Shown here in pieces: positions 12,600-24,118 of a stretch of DNA of 64,000 nt. Numbering within the stretch: position 1 is the stretch's first letter; each line of letters begins with the position of its first letter. The translations under genes were made by a program, and so were the position numbers. The notes below the pieces were generated by a model. The model worked only from the letters and a program-made list of their open reading frames with translations, made no database searches and was not told the DNA's origin. Source of the DNA: Populus alba (taxonomy: Eukaryota > Streptophyta > Magnoliopsida > Malpighiales > Salicaceae); the NCBI RefSeq assembly GCF_005239225.2, contig NC_133297.1, positions 17,782,147 to 17,846,146 of the forward strand, in the 5' to 3' direction.

Positions 12600-13205
12600 G
12601 GAGTTCTACTATATTGAAGTTTCAATCCCCTTCATGTTTTTTCAGTCTAAGCATGTCTTTTCTTCCTACTTCTATCTTTTAATGCTAACGCTAATAGAAG
12701 AAAATTATAGATGATCTAAAATTAATGCATCCCTTCTTGGATTCCCCACTTGTAGAGCCACAAACAAATTTTTGTAGAGAGAGGTCTGCTATGTTGAAGT
12801 TCAAGGTATACTCATGTTTTTCAGACCGAGTCTAGCTCTTCTGCCTACTACAGTGTTTCGATGCTGAAACTAGTGAGAGAAAGTTTCATTGCATATGAAA
12901 CTACTACATCTCCTCTTGTATTCTCAATGATAGTTCCACAAATATATCTCTGTAGAGAGAGCTCTACTACGTTGAAGTTCTATATCTACTCATTTTTTGT
13001 AGATCGAGTTTGGCTCTTCTCTCTACTACTGTGTTTTGGTGTTCTTGTTGATGAGAGAAAGTTTTGTAGTGTATGAAACTATTAACTCTCCTCTTGCATT
13101 CCCCACTTGCAAAGCCACAAACCGATTTATATGGAGAGAGTTCTGCTACGTTGAAGTTCTATGTTTCCTTCTATTTTTTTCAGATCAACATCTTGTGCTA
13201 CGGGG
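12600..13205. repeat. Tandem repeat, about 180-bp period, 3-4 units
   Basis: The phrase agagagttctgctacgttgaag recurs near 12601, 12781, 12961 and 13140. Each is followed by a poly-T/tcag stretch, a ctcttctnyctact stretch, and then gagagaaagttt...gaaactac. Spacing is close to 180 bases throughout. Short frames at 12861-13076 and 13036-13248 come from these units and resemble each other for that reason. Confidence 0.75.
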
Positions 13206-13690
13206 CGAGAATGAAGCTTGCGATGGGGGTGACTTCAAAGAAGGCTAATGCACATGGCACGGAAGGCTGAAAACTATTGGGTGCTATTGGAAGATGTAGA
13301 GGGAATGAATAATTAACAGTGTAACTAAACCAAAAATAAGATCATCTTTAATTGATGATAGAAGACGCTATTGCTGCTCACGATTGAGATGAAAGAGAGG
13401 CGATGCCACTTCAATGTTTATGGCCTTTACTAATGGAGTGTTGAGGAGAAGAGTAAATTATGTTTTCTTGTGTGTGGGACGTAGACTAACAATGTTCCCT
13501 TAAAAGATTGTGCAAACATTACCTTTCCATTTATTGCTCAACACTTGTTCAAGCATATTTGTGAGTCTAGCTACTCACCTTTGAAGCTCTCAATTTTCTT
13601 TTAACAATAAGCCTCTTTTGGACTAGTTTCTTCATTTTTAATCTTTTCTCAGTCTAATCAAGTGTAGCAGAGCTTATAAGGGGGAACCTA
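13206..13690. other. Internal region of the outer element up to the Athila-like insertion
   Basis: No domain is recognised. It ends with accta at 13686-13690, one half of the near-matching target duplication (actta at 25650-25654) around the inner element. Confidence 0.5.
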
Positions 13691-13892
13691 TGATACGATC
13701 AAAGAGTTTGATGTCTTATCCCAAGTGCAGGAGTGTCAAAGTAATAAATGAGCATTTACCATAAACTAAAGCTATCTTATATTATAACACTTGTTACTAT
13801 AAAACATGCTTAAGTTAGGGAATTTAATGATACTTTAGGTGCAATATGATGATATAAAACCTTAATAAAAATACACTTTTAAGTACTAATCA
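13691..13892 (-). repeat. 3' LTR of element I, with a 1.3-kb internal deletion
   Basis: The outer 58 bases (tgatacgatc...aataaat) match the start of the 24119 LTR, and the rest (gagcatttaccat...tactaatca) matches its last 150 bases. The junction is at about 13748/13749. The TG and CA ends are preserved. Confidence 0.85.
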
Positions 13893-14640
13893 CACCCCTA
13901 ACCAGCTTATTACTAGTCCCTAGTAATTAACGCGTTAAAACAATTTGCGACATTCAAAAGCAAGGCATTCATCATTCAACTTTCATTAATCTATCTAAAC
14001 AAACAAACTCTCATTAAATTTATATATATGCTTCATACTTCCTAAACAAGATATTAATAAACCTTTATTTTGTGCTTAATATATCAAAACATAGCTATGG
14101 GGCTTTTCTTAGAAGAAGTCAAAATTTTGTTCTAATGTTTAAGGTTAACTTCCTTGGATTGGGACTATTATTATTATTGTTATTATTTTGATAACTTGAA
14201 ACACAACGCATCCCTAACTCATGTAATGAGCTTTAAGCTAATGACTCCTAGACCAGTTTGTCTTAGGGCATTAGGTGTTGAGACACCCCTTCGAGCTTAA
14301 GAACTCGGGTTATAGATACTAAAATGTAGATAGTGCAATATTTGATTCCTTTAAGCTTTCTCCTCAACCCATGTAACAAGCACTAGGCCAATAGCTCTCA
14401 AGTCAATTGACTTTAGGGTACTAGGTGTTAAAACACCCCTTCGAACTTAATTGCTTAAGTTAAGGAGGCTACGAAACCAAACTTATCTACTTTTTTATTT
14501 ATTCATTTTATTATCAATTTTTTTTTTATTCTATCCATTTCCCTTAGTTGTTACCTTTAAAAAAAAAACATAAATAATATAATAATCCAATGTGCAACCC
14601 ACAATCATATGTTAAAGTGTGTATGTGAAAATGAAGGTTT
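13893..14640. other. Non-coding region between LOG and the 3' LTR of element I
   Basis: It closely matches 54611-55375 in the other LOG-carrying copy. It contains two diverged tandem blocks (about 14210-14310 and 14365-14480), each with catgtaayragc, then an actttagggyaytaggtgtt phrase, then acaccccttcgarcttaa. No frame is conserved between copies, so it is probably a 3' untranslated region. Confidence 0.6.
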
Positions 14641-14659
14641 AAGAATATTTGTTAAATGA

Positions 14660-16789
14660 ACCGAAGTGTATCTCCTTGTGGTCAACACTCCTCTAGTCCT
14701 TTAAGGTCCACCTCACCCCCTTTAGGCCCTCCACGAACTATAATTACTCTTACAGGTGTTGTTCATTCCAATCGTGTAGATGCCATAGGTGACAAAGCAT
14801 GGAAAAGGGATCTCCATCATTACCTCCAACTGCTCCTCCATCATCTTCCACTAAGCCATGTGACATACCTTAAACTTCCCCTGTCTCTACTAGACCACGT
14901 TGTGGTCCCCCTGCTGAGATTGATTCCCTGAACTCACGGTTTGGCGCTGGTAACCCTAACAATGGGCAGATGGTTGGGACTACTCCTTCGCCGACTCCCC
15001 CATCACAAGGTAAAGCCTCTTCAGGGAACCCTGGTCCCTCCCCATCACAACATCATACAGATACCACCATTCCATCGCTTTCTCCCTTAGTGCATTTCTC
15101 TTATTACACTGCTACATCTTCCTGCAAATTCCTTGAAACTGATTTGGGTGACCACAAAGGATTGTGGTAGTGTAGTCTAATTGGGTTCATAGCTGGAAAA
15201 TTTCTTGGTTATTCGTCCTTATCCAAATATGTTACTTATGCCTGGAAATGTAATGTCAACTTCTTTATACATGACTCTGGTTGGCTCATTTTTAAATTTG
15301 CATCCGAATCGGATATGACAGAAGTGCTAAATGGAGGGCCTTACTCTGTTTATGGTCAGTTATTAATATTGAAACCTATGCCTGACTATTTTGATTTTGA
15401 CATTTCTGACATGGTTAAGATGCTAGTTTGGGTTCGTTTCCCTAACATTCCCTTTCAGTGCTGGTCACCACTATGTCTTTCTAAACTAGCCAGTGTGATT
15501 GGGAAACCAGTACATTCTGATTCTCCAACATCCTCTATGACTTGGCTTTCCTATGCTCGAGTGTTGATTGAGATTGATTTACTTGTTGAATTACCATCAT
15601 CGATTGATATCACTCTTCCAAATGGTGTTTCTAAAACACAAGCAGTGATATACGAATCTCTATCCAAATTTTGCAAACAGTGCAAAACACTAGGGCACTC
15701 CACTTCAGTATGTAACTCAGCTTTCAGCCATAAGCGCAAAAAGCATTCCCCAACACCCACTTCTCCCTCTGGATGCCCTAATCCCCCAGTGGACTCTGAA
15801 ACTGTTGAAAAATGGTCAACTAATGAGGAACCCCATGATGACCCAAGGATTAACCCAATGGCTGCTAAGGTAATTGTGGCCATAGACAAGAGTCCAGGTC
15901 GTTATGTTCATAAGAGAGCAAAGTTGGCTTCACAACCAGGATCCCCTGGATCTCCTCAGATTGTTCATGTATCTGAAGATTGCTTTGAAGATGCTGTAGC
16001 ATTCCCTTTAAGGAGGCAATACTTGACAAGAAGCAAAGCTGCTGCCAACTTTGGATGACCAAGGATGCCATCAGGAATGAGTGGATCCAAAACCTCCTCT
16101 TCAACTGACTCCAGGACTCAGGGCAGCACCCCCTCTTCTTCCTTTAAAACATTATGCACTTGTAATTAATTGGCCAAGGTATTACCCTTGTGTCCAATAT
16201 GGGCTTTACTTATATTGTATGTTGTTGTTGCCTTCATAGTTCTGTATTATAGCTGGTGTAGTTTATTGCTGGTTTGGGTTGTGCCTCTTGTTTCCTCTGT
16301 TGGTCTTGACTGCTAGCCTTCATTGCTGGCTTGTTGCATTTTGCCTTTTGCCTTTTGTTGCCTTTGTTGAAATGCTTGTGGCCTTACTGGTGGGCTGTTG
16401 AGCAGATGAGACTCGATGAGCCATGTTATGGATCTTCGGTTGAATTGCTTTGAAGACAATGGTACAGGCTGTCTTGATGTTATTTTGCTGATTAGTTGTA
16501 CTTTGCTACTTGTCTAGCCTAATGGGAGCATGTTCCTCTAGGCTATTTGTTTTCTATTTTGCCCAGCATAGGTTGTTCATGCTTTTGTTTTTGGGATCTT
16601 ATCCCCTTTTCTCAAGCTAGCTTGTACTAGGGAGAATGTTCCCCTGAACTCGTCTTTTGTATTTGCTATGATTTGTTTAAGGGAGTCTGTTCTCCTTGCT
16701 GGTGCATGAAATGTTTCTGCTGGTTTCCAACTTGTACTGCAAGCTTGTCTTGCTCTTTTTGATCTTTATAATTCTTACATTTGATCAAA
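14660..16789 (+). mobile_element. LINE derivative 2, with perfect 19-bp target duplication
   Basis: The direct repeat aagaatatttgttaaatga occurs at 14641-14659 and 16790-16808. The empty site is present once in the related copy near 55380-55398 (with one mismatch). The insert has a Ser/Pro-rich leader, an ORF1 with DUF4283 and a CCHC-type knuckle, and then a TG-rich 3' UTR ending attcttacatttgatcaaa. ORF2 is absent. It lies in the opposite orientation to its host element. Confidence 0.9.
14970..16058 (+). pseudogene. LINE ORF1: DUF4283 plus zinc knuckle
   Basis: One frame is open from 14970 to 16058 except for a TAG at 15168-15170, where the sister copy has a CAA codon. Order: Ser/Pro-rich N-terminus; DUF4283 (IGFIAGKFLGYSSLS, DSGWLIFKFAS, VWVRFPNIPF; about 15180-15450); GKPVHSD...YARVLIEIDL region; knuckle CKQCKTLGHSTSVC (about 15677-15718); and a basic C-terminal tail ending RSKAAANFG. 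This is the nucleic-acid-binding ORF1 of plant L1-like LINEs. It is nearly intact, so the insertion is probably fairly young. Confidence 0.8.
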
Positions 16790-16808
16790 AAGAATATTTG
16801 TTAAATGA

Positions 16809-17074
16809 GCATATGAGTAGAATAAAGTGATAACAATGCGAGAGTTTATAAACCTGAATATTTCAAGAAGTGTTATGATAGACCTTGTTACAAATAACTA
16901 TTAGAAAATGACTGCTAAGATGCGTCTTAAGAGTCAATATAATTCCTCCTTACTTTGCTATCCCAACAACAACAATTCTATCAAATGGTTTTAATAATAG
17001 CATAATAGTTATATATATATATATATATATATATATAACTATAATGTCTCGTTTTGGTTGATATATATATATAT
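16809..17074. repeat. Element I 3' region with (TA)n tract
   Basis: This continues the sequence interrupted by LINE 2 and matches 55395-55600. A (TA)n run covers about 17009-17037 and a second short one about 17062-17074. Between them (about 17044-17058) is an extra fragment of the neighbouring hairpin arm, atgtctcgttttggt. Confidence 0.7.
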
Positions 17075-17426
17075 AGATTGGATTTAAGCCTTAGTTTGTA
17101 AAAACTTATGTCTTTTGATTTTATTAATAGCATATTATTTGTGTTTTGTTCTTTCTTATATTTGTTTCAGTGTATTTCAGGTTTGTCAGTAGTCGTTGTT
17201 TCAGGTGATGTATTCTATACTCTATCTTCATACCAAAACGAGACATTGAGGATAATGTCTCGTTTTGGTATGAAGATAGAGTATAAAATACATCACCTGA
17301 AACAACGATTACTGACAAACCTGAAATACACTGAAACAAATATAAGAAAGAACAAAACACAAATAATATGCTATTAATAAAATCAAAAGACATAATTTTT
17401 TACAAACTAAGGCTTAAATCCAATCT
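17075..17426. repeat. 173-bp inverted duplication with 6-bp loop
   Basis: Arms are 17075-17247 and 17254-17426 with the loop gaggat at 17248-17253. I count only about 3-4 mismatches. The right arm is the native sequence following the LOG stop region and is present once in the copy at 55620-55800; the left arm is its reverse copy. The two mirrored frames at 17108-17377 (+) and 17124-17393 (-) are near identical for this reason and are not genes. A transcript through it would fold into a long hairpin. Confidence 0.95.
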
Positions 17427-17950
17427 AAGCTTTTTACGGCATTCTGTGATTGACCAATTGATTCGACTCGTAGAGGAATCAACTACAGGGATAAAAGATT
17501 GTAGTTCATCAATTAATTGCTTAGTAGTAGCAGTAGAAATGAGGATTTTTCGTGATGAAAATGTTCAAAATTATTGTTCCACAACATGATCAAGAAAAGA
17601 CAGTAAATTATTATAAAAACCATTAACATTTAGCAAACCTATAGATTTATGGTGAATGTTCAGCTGGGCCTAAGAGAAAATAAGAAATGTCTTTTCTAAT
17701 GTGCCCAGACCACCTAGTAAGGCAATGAAGGCGTCAGCATGATCAAACATTACAGATAGTTGTTTAGACATTGTAGAGACCTGTAGTTCCTCTCTAATTT
17801 TTTTTCCAATGATGTCCATTTTGGCCAAAGCTAAAGGAATGGCACCCAAAACTTGACTGTTGCCTAAAAATAAAGCTGTTGACACTCTCCTTATTAACCC
17901 AAGGTTGCCTCATCCATACACTAAATGAATCTTCCCTTGCTTTTACGTCC
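17427..17950 (-). pseudogene. LOG: Broken LOG-like phosphoribohydrolase in element I
   Basis: On the - strand the LOG core is recognisable: a KIHLVYG-stop-GN start (TGA inside the GGG motif, near 17910), FLGNSQVLGAIPLALAK, FDHADAFIALLGGLGTLEK, a TAG in place of the WAQL tryptophan (near 17668), then [23 protein letters not shown] and further stops. The signature PGGxGTxxE reads L-G-G-L-G-T-L-E-K, so both the Pro and the final Glu are lost. The N-terminal 35 or so residues are missing: sequence upstream matches that found upstream of the promoter in the other copy, so a deletion joined them. It lies downstream of pol in the same orientation. LOG enzymes release active cytokinin bases from their riboside monophosphates; this copy cannot. 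Confidence 0.85.
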
Positions 17951-18035
17951 AAGAATGGCTTAAACGCCTTTTATGGGTTAGGCATAAGCTTCCCATCCAG
18001 GTTTCTTAAAAACTGACAAACAAGGTCTTTTTTAG

Positions 18036-18389
18036 TCAGATTCCCAATACTAAGTCAATCATGTTTTTTTTTTTTTTTTTATGAAAATGGGGCCATAAAT
18101 CATGAATTGTATGATGGACATCTCCACTAGGATGTGTGTCAAGAGTTAATAGAAGATTATCTAAAGACTCCTTACTCATTCCATCCTTAATGAATTGTAT
18201 TTTATCTTCACAATTTATAAATACCATTTTTAAAGAACGACATTGTGCATTGCAAGCCATTTGGTACTTTAGTGACAGACTTTCGTTCATTTTGCACACG
18301 TTTCTTTGCAAAAGTGCTTTTACCTGTCCCAGGCATTTATGAAATAAACGTATTGGAAGACTCACCTGATAATCAGACCTTTCCTTCAA
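18036..18389 (-). CDS. Unrecognised ORF between integrase and LOG
   Basis: A 117-codon minus-strand frame containing HKCLGQVKALLQRNVCKMN, NAQCRSLKMVFINCEDKI and SGDVHHTIHDLWPHFHKK, ending in a lysine run encoded by a poly-A tract. I recognise no domain. It sits where Athila elements often carry an env-like ORF, yet I see no signal peptide or membrane segment. It could be a remnant of that ORF, a second captured host fragment, or chance. The corresponding region is deleted in the 52985-56708 copy, so conservation cannot be judged here. Confidence 0.3.
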   Translation of the reverse strand: MKERSDYQVSLPIRLFHKCLGQVKALLQRNVCKMNESLSLKYQMACNAQCRSLKMVFINCEDKIQFIKDGMSKESLDNLLLTLDTHPSGDVHHTIHDLWPHFHKKKKKNMIDLVLGI

Positions 18390-18769
18390 TCATCCATCAA
18401 ATATCTTCAGGAATTCCATGGTTCATTAACAACCTTAATCTTTCACACCTAACACGAAATATTTTTGTAATTGCATTTTGAGGCAAAGCGGGAAAATATT
18501 TTTTTCAATTTTTCAAGAGTGGTGTTTATTTTTTAGATGAGAAGTAGAAAATAGATGCAAAGAAAAGAGAAGGAACAAGAAATTGAATAAATATATACAC
18601 AAATATCAGTTTTTCATGGGAAACTAAAAGAACCAACTTAAGAGTCATGGTGTACCATTATCCGCCATTTGATTGGAGTTGGCGAAAGACTAGTAAAACA
18701 AGAGTCACACCAAAAAGAAACACAAAAACAATGTGAGAAAAACAAAATAATCAACCTTTATATACAAGA

Positions 18770-19950
18770 TCATTCAAACCAATGGATTCATTTTCACTAG
18801 GAAAATTATCAAAGTAAGCTTTCAAACGATGTCCATTTACCTTAAAAACATTGTCATTCATTGGATTCTCAACATAAAAAGCCCTATAGGGATACACATG
18901 TTTCATAATAAATGGACCGTTCCATCTTGATCTTAGCTATCTAAGAAATAAATGGAGTCAAGTATTATAAAGCAAAACTTTTTTACCAACATCAAAAGTT
19001 TTTCTCAAGATTCTCTTATCATGAAACTCTTTGATTCTTGCTTTATGAATTTTTGAATTTTCATATGCATCATTTCTTATTTTCTCAAGCTTATTTATTT
19101 GTAACTTACGTAGTTGGCTAGCATCACCAATGTTTGAATTGAAAGCTTTAGTAGCCCAATAAGCTTTATGTTCAAATTCCACAAGCAAGTGACAAGGTTT
19201 CCATAAACCAGCCTATAAGTTGACATACCTAATGATTTTCTAAAAGTAGTTCGATAAGCCCAAAATGCATCATTAAGTCTTAAAGACCAATCCTTCCGAT
19301 TAGGGTTCACTGTTTTTTTCAAGATTGGTTTGATCTCCCTATTAGCAAGTTCTACTTGTCCACTTGTTTGAGGGTGATAAGGGGTGGCAACTTTGTGTGT
19401 GATTCCATATTTCTTCATTAAAGACTCAAATGACTTGTTGTAGAAATGTGTTCCACCATCACTTATCATGGCCCGAGGGATTCCAAATCGACTCAAAATA
19501 TTTTTTTTCAAAAACTTGATCATTGTTTTGTAATCATTGTTATGACTTGGAATTACCTCTATCCATTTTGAAACATAGTATACTACGACTAAGATGTACA
19601 TAAAACAAAATGATGGAGGAAATGGACCCATAAAATCTATACCCCAACAGTTAAAGATTTCAATGACAAGAATAGGATTTAAAGGCATCATGTGATGTTT
19701 TGAAATAAATTCTAACTTTTGACAATTTTCATAAGTTTTGCAGAATGCATACGTGTTCTTAAACATAGCGAGCCAATAAAATCCACATTGTAAGATTTTT
19801 GCAGTTGTCTTCTTTGATGAGAAATGACCCCCACATGCCTTAGAATGACAAAATTTAATAACACTACTTCCCTCATTATCGGGAATACATCTTTAAAATA
19901 TTTGATCAGGATAGTATTTGAATAAGTAAGGGTCATACCAATAAAAGTTA
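18770..19950 (-). pseudogene. Athila-like integrase
   Basis: Successive minus-strand pieces show a zinc-binding N-terminal remnant, then the catalytic core with CWGIDFMGPF (first Asp), ISDGGTHFYN (second Asp) and SGQVELANREI (Glu), i.e. a D,D-35-E pattern. A C-terminal domain with RWNGPFIMKHV (GPF/Y-like) lies near 18905-18930. Frameshifts occur near 19190 and 19750 and stops near 18950. It would insert the element cDNA, but this copy is broken. Confidence 0.85.
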
Positions 19951-20073
19951 TTCACTTTGTTCAAAAACTTTCTTTTGTTTTAGGTACTCAAATGAGCTGG
20001 CAAATCTCTTATTGCAAGAAAATTGAAAATGTTAGCAAACTAAGGCATTGTAGAAATAAAAAGTAAAGATTCA

Positions 20074-21320
20074 TCATGAAAGTAAAGATTCATCATGAAA
20101 GTAATCATTGATTTGTGTGATGTCAGATGTAGAATTTATTGTCAATCTTGACAAATGATCCGCAATAACATTTTTGGTGCGTTTCTTGTCCTTGATTATG
20201 ATATCGACTTCTTGAAGTAACAAAATCAACCGCACCAATTTAGTCTTAGAATCCTTCTTAGAAAGAAATTTCAATGATGCATGATTGCTAAAAATAACAA
20301 CAAGAGAGCCAACAAGATAAGATCTGAATTTTTCAATGCAAATACTACTGCAAGTAATTCTTTTTCAGTGGTAGTGTAATTCATTTGAGCACTATTTAAA
20401 GTTTTACTTGCATAGTAAATCATATAGGGTTTCTTATCTTTTCTTTGTCCTAAAACAACACCCACGACATAATCACTAGCATCACACATTATTTCAAAAG
20501 GTAATGACCAATCAAGAGGTTGAATGATAGAAGCAAAAGCAAGCAAGTTTTTAAGTTTAACAAAGGCTTTTTCACCATGTTCAGTCTATTCAAAAACATT
20601 ATCATTTGTTAGAAGGTTACATAATGGCTTAGATATTACACTAAAATCTTTGATAAACCTTCTATAAAAACCAGCATGTCCTAAGAAACCCTATCTAACA
20701 TCTTTAATAGATTTTGATGTTGGCGAGTTAGCAATTAACTCCATTTTAGATTTGTCAACCTCAATTCCTATTGATGAAATAATGTGACCAAGTACAGTGC
20801 TGTTTGTTACCATAAAATGACATTTTTCCCATTTCAATACAAGATTCTTCTCTTCACACATGTTCAAAACCTTTTCCAAGTTAGTTAAACAATCATCAAA
20901 TGAATCACCAAAAACAGAAAAGTCATCCATAAAAATTTTAAGAAAACGTTCAACCATATCACTAAATATATTAAGCATGCATCTTTGAAATATGGCTGGT
21001 GTATTACATAATCCAAAAGGCATCCTTCGGTATGCAAACTTACCAAATGGACATGTAAAAGTAGTTTTCTTTTGATCTTCAAATGCAATTTCAGTTTGGT
21101 TGTAACCTGAATAACCATATAAAAAATAATAAAATTCATGACTCTTTCTAAAATTTGATCCATGGAAGGTAAAGGAAAATTATCTTTTCTAGTCACTGAA
21201 TTAAGTTTTTTATAATCAATGCACATGTGCCAACCAGTAATAGTCCTTGTTGGAATTAACTCATTTTTCTCATTTGTTATCACATTAACTCCAGACATTT
21301 TAGGTACAACTTGGGTAGGG
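20074..21320 (-). pseudogene. Athila-like reverse transcriptase and RNase H
   Basis: The RT is read in two frames: the fingers part with GWHMCIDYKKLNSVT and NFPLPSMDQILERV (about 21130-21240), then MPFGLCNTPAIFQRCM (about 20975-21023), the catalytic FMDDF (about 20919-20933) and VLGHIIS. A frameshift lies near 21020-21110. RNase H follows with LPFEIMCDASDYVVGVVLG (about 20460-20520), YYASKTLNSAQ and TTEKELLAVVFAL, then IADHLSRL near 20130-20160, with another frameshift near 20290. All catalytic motifs remain visible. Confidence 0.9.
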
Positions 21321-21639
21321 CTTACCCATTTGCTGTCAGAAATAAGATAAATGATTCAATTATCTAGAAGCTTAATGACTTCATTCCTTACTACTTCTTT
21401 CATATTAAAATTAAGCCTATGAAGCATTTCTCTAGAGTGCAAATCAAATGATTAATTCCTTTTTATATCAGCTATGGTCCATCCTAATGTATTTTTGTGC
21501 ATTTTCAGAGTCTGTAATAACTTACCTTCTTGATGAGCATTAAGTTTAGAAGAAATTATTACCAGAAAAGTTTTATTTTCTCTAAAAAATAAGTATTTGA
21601 GATTAAATGGTAACGACTTCAAATTAGGTTTTAGTGGTT

Positions 21640-22340
21640 GAGCACTTGAAGGTATGGACTCAATTGATCATGGTGGCAATTCCTCAATTTTTGGTCTCCA
21701 ACTATTTACCTTTGATTCTTCCTGAAAATAAATCATTTGCAAATCTTCAGATTCATCAAACTCAGTTTCACTCGCAGTATTCTCAAATTGATTATGAACT
21801 AATTTTTCAATAGAGTCCACTTCTTGTAAATCATTATCATCTCCAGGTTGCTTGCAAATGTTAAAAACATTCATCTCCAATGTCATGTTCCAAAGATAAC
21901 TTCATCATTCCATTCCTACAATTAATCAATGCATTAGAAGTTGCAAGAAATGGACGTCCTAAAATAACTGGAATTGAATTACATGCTCTAACAGGTTGTG
22001 TATTCAAGACAATAAAATCCACAGGATAAGTGAATTTATCAACTTATACTAACACATCTTCAACTATTCCTCTAGGCATTTTTACAGATCTATCAGCAAG
22101 TAAAAGAGTTATAGAAGTTGGTTTTAACTCACCTAGATTAAGACTTTGAAAAACCAAATATGAAAGTAAATTCACACTAGATCCAAGATCAAGTAAAGCT
22201 CTTTTGATTTCAAAGCTTTATTGTTTTGAAGAATGGAACTTACTTGTTCGACTAAAAAAGCTTTCTTTTTCACATTCAATTTTCTCTTCACAGTGCACAA
22301 GTCTTTCAAAAATTTAGCATAAGAAGGTACATGTTTAATA
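21640..22340 (-). pseudogene. Athila-like protease and pol linker
   Basis: The aspartic protease signature reads DLGSSVNLL (about 22164-22190), followed by VKMPRGIVEDVLV and the PVILGRPFLATSNALI segment typical of this family. It is followed by an acidic linker (about 21668-21886, with SETEFDESEDLQM). Stops interrupt the frame near 22030 and 21890. Confidence 0.75.
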
Positions 22341-22399
22341 ACATCCATCAAAGGTATATTGATCCTTACCTGTTTGAAAGTTTCAAAGATTTTGAAATT

Positions 22400-23936
22400 G
22401 TGATGGACTTTTCTTTGTTTGGTTATGGCATAAGGAAATGGAAATGCTGGTGGGGAATTAGTTTTTTCCTTTCAATGTTCAGGTTCAACCCTTTCCTTAC
22501 CCTCAGAGATTAACTCATCATCTTTCTCACAAGGTTTAAGAATAGGTTTTTCAATAACCTTACCACTACGGAGAGTAGTGATTGATTTGACTTGATTCAT
22601 ATGTTGACTTCTAGAGCTACCCACACTTGAATTATATTTCCCTTTAAGATTTTGTTGTGGTTGAGATGAAAACTTACCTTTCTCCTAAAAACTAAGAGCA
22701 TATATGAACTTTGCAAGAGTATCTTTCAAATCAGCCATAGTTAGAGCATTTTGAGTGTTGATTGTCTCTTACTTTTCAATGAATGCATGCAAAGTTTTCT
22801 CAAGATTTCTTCTAAGAGGGGGAGCATAAGGAGGTGCATATCCATGAGAATTTTAAAAATTATGGTGTGCTTGAAATGGTGGCTGTGAGGTTTATGCATT
22901 ATTGTTACCATTCTTCCAACTGAAATTTGGATGATTTCTTTAACCAGGTTTGTACGATTATGAGCATGGATTATGACTTGGCCTTTGGAAACTGTTTAAA
23001 TCATTGGCTTGTTCATGGAGACATTCCTTAAAACAAGGTAAAGTTGGACAATCATTGGTTGAGTGTTCATTAGTTTCACAAATTTGGCACATATTTTCTT
23101 GAGTAGATTTTAATTAACCACTCTTTTCAATTTCAGTGTCTCGACTTTTATAGCTAAAGATGAAAATTTGGCTTGAAGGTCATGATCTTCCCTAAGGTTG
23201 TACATACCTCCACTAGATGTATGAGGTTGAGTTTTACCTAGTGCCTCATAAGTGCTTGTAGTGTCCCAATTTTGAGCATTTTAGCTAGCAAGTCTAGGTA
23301 CTCCATTGCTTCATCAGGGTCTTTATCTTCAAAAGTTCCATTGCACATCAATTCCACCATTTACCTATTTTTAGGTGTTAACCCTTCATAAAAATATACA
23401 ATCAATCTCCATGTTTCAAAACCATGATGAGGACAGGTATTAAGTAAGTCTTTATATCTATCCCAACACTAGTAAAATGTTTCTCCTGGTTTTTAGGTGA
23501 AAGTGGTGATTTGTATTTTGAAAGAGTTTGTTCTATGAGAAGGGGAAATTTTCTTTAAAAAATATTGTTGCATTTCATCCCAAGCATGAATGGATCCTGA
23601 CCTAAGATTTTGTAGCCATGTTTTAGCTTTATCTTTTAATGAAAAATGAAAAAGCTTTTAACCTGATGGTGTTCATGCTACAATTTAAGTCATTATAGGT
23701 GTTACAAACTTCTTCAAATTCTCTCAAATATAAGTATGGATTTTCTAGATCTATGCCATGAAAAGTGGGTAAAAGTTGAATAATAGCTAGCTTCAAATTA
23801 AAATGAGATGCATAAGAGAAAAAATTATACATGATGGTGCACTTGTTTTTATTGGATTCATATGATCCATAAGTGTTCTAACACGATTATTTTTATTATT
23901 CTCATTATGAATTAACTGGTTATCTTCTTTGGCCAT
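22400..23936 (-). pseudogene. Athila-like gag
   Basis: The first ATG of the minus-strand frame is at 23936 (MAKEDNQ). Family landmarks follow: RTLMDHMNP, then LPTFHGIDLENPYLYLREFE and NTIRLKAFSFF (about 23630-23770), and a TPKNR-like stretch and a decayed knuckle region further on. Multiple frameshifts (near 23800 and 23630) and stops are present. It encodes the structural capsid protein of the family. Confidence 0.8.
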
Positions 23937-24094
23937 GTTTTCTGAAGAAGGTGAGGATTTTCTAGAAAGTATACCACTTAATATGCTTGTCCAAACTCTC
24001 ATGCAAGTGCAAAAGGAAAGAAAAAGAAAAGAAAAGAAACTAAAATTAGAAAAAACAAATAAAAGAAAATATATAATTTATACAATAACTTACC

Positions 24095-24112
24095 TCCTCA
24101 GCAACGACGCCA
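24095..24112 (-). other. Primer binding site of element I (tRNA-Asp type)
   Basis: The + strand reads tcctcagcaacgacgcca. It matches the plant tRNA-Asp 3' end at 15 of 18 positions and lies 6 bases inside the LTR. This supports the Athila assignment and the minus-strand orientation. Confidence 0.8.
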
Positions 24113-24118
24113 AAAACT

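Noticed and set aside
17108..17393. Two overlapping 89-codon frames on opposite strands with nearly the same translation
   Set aside because: They are the two arms of the inverted duplication read in opposite directions; no family resemblance and no conservation in element E.
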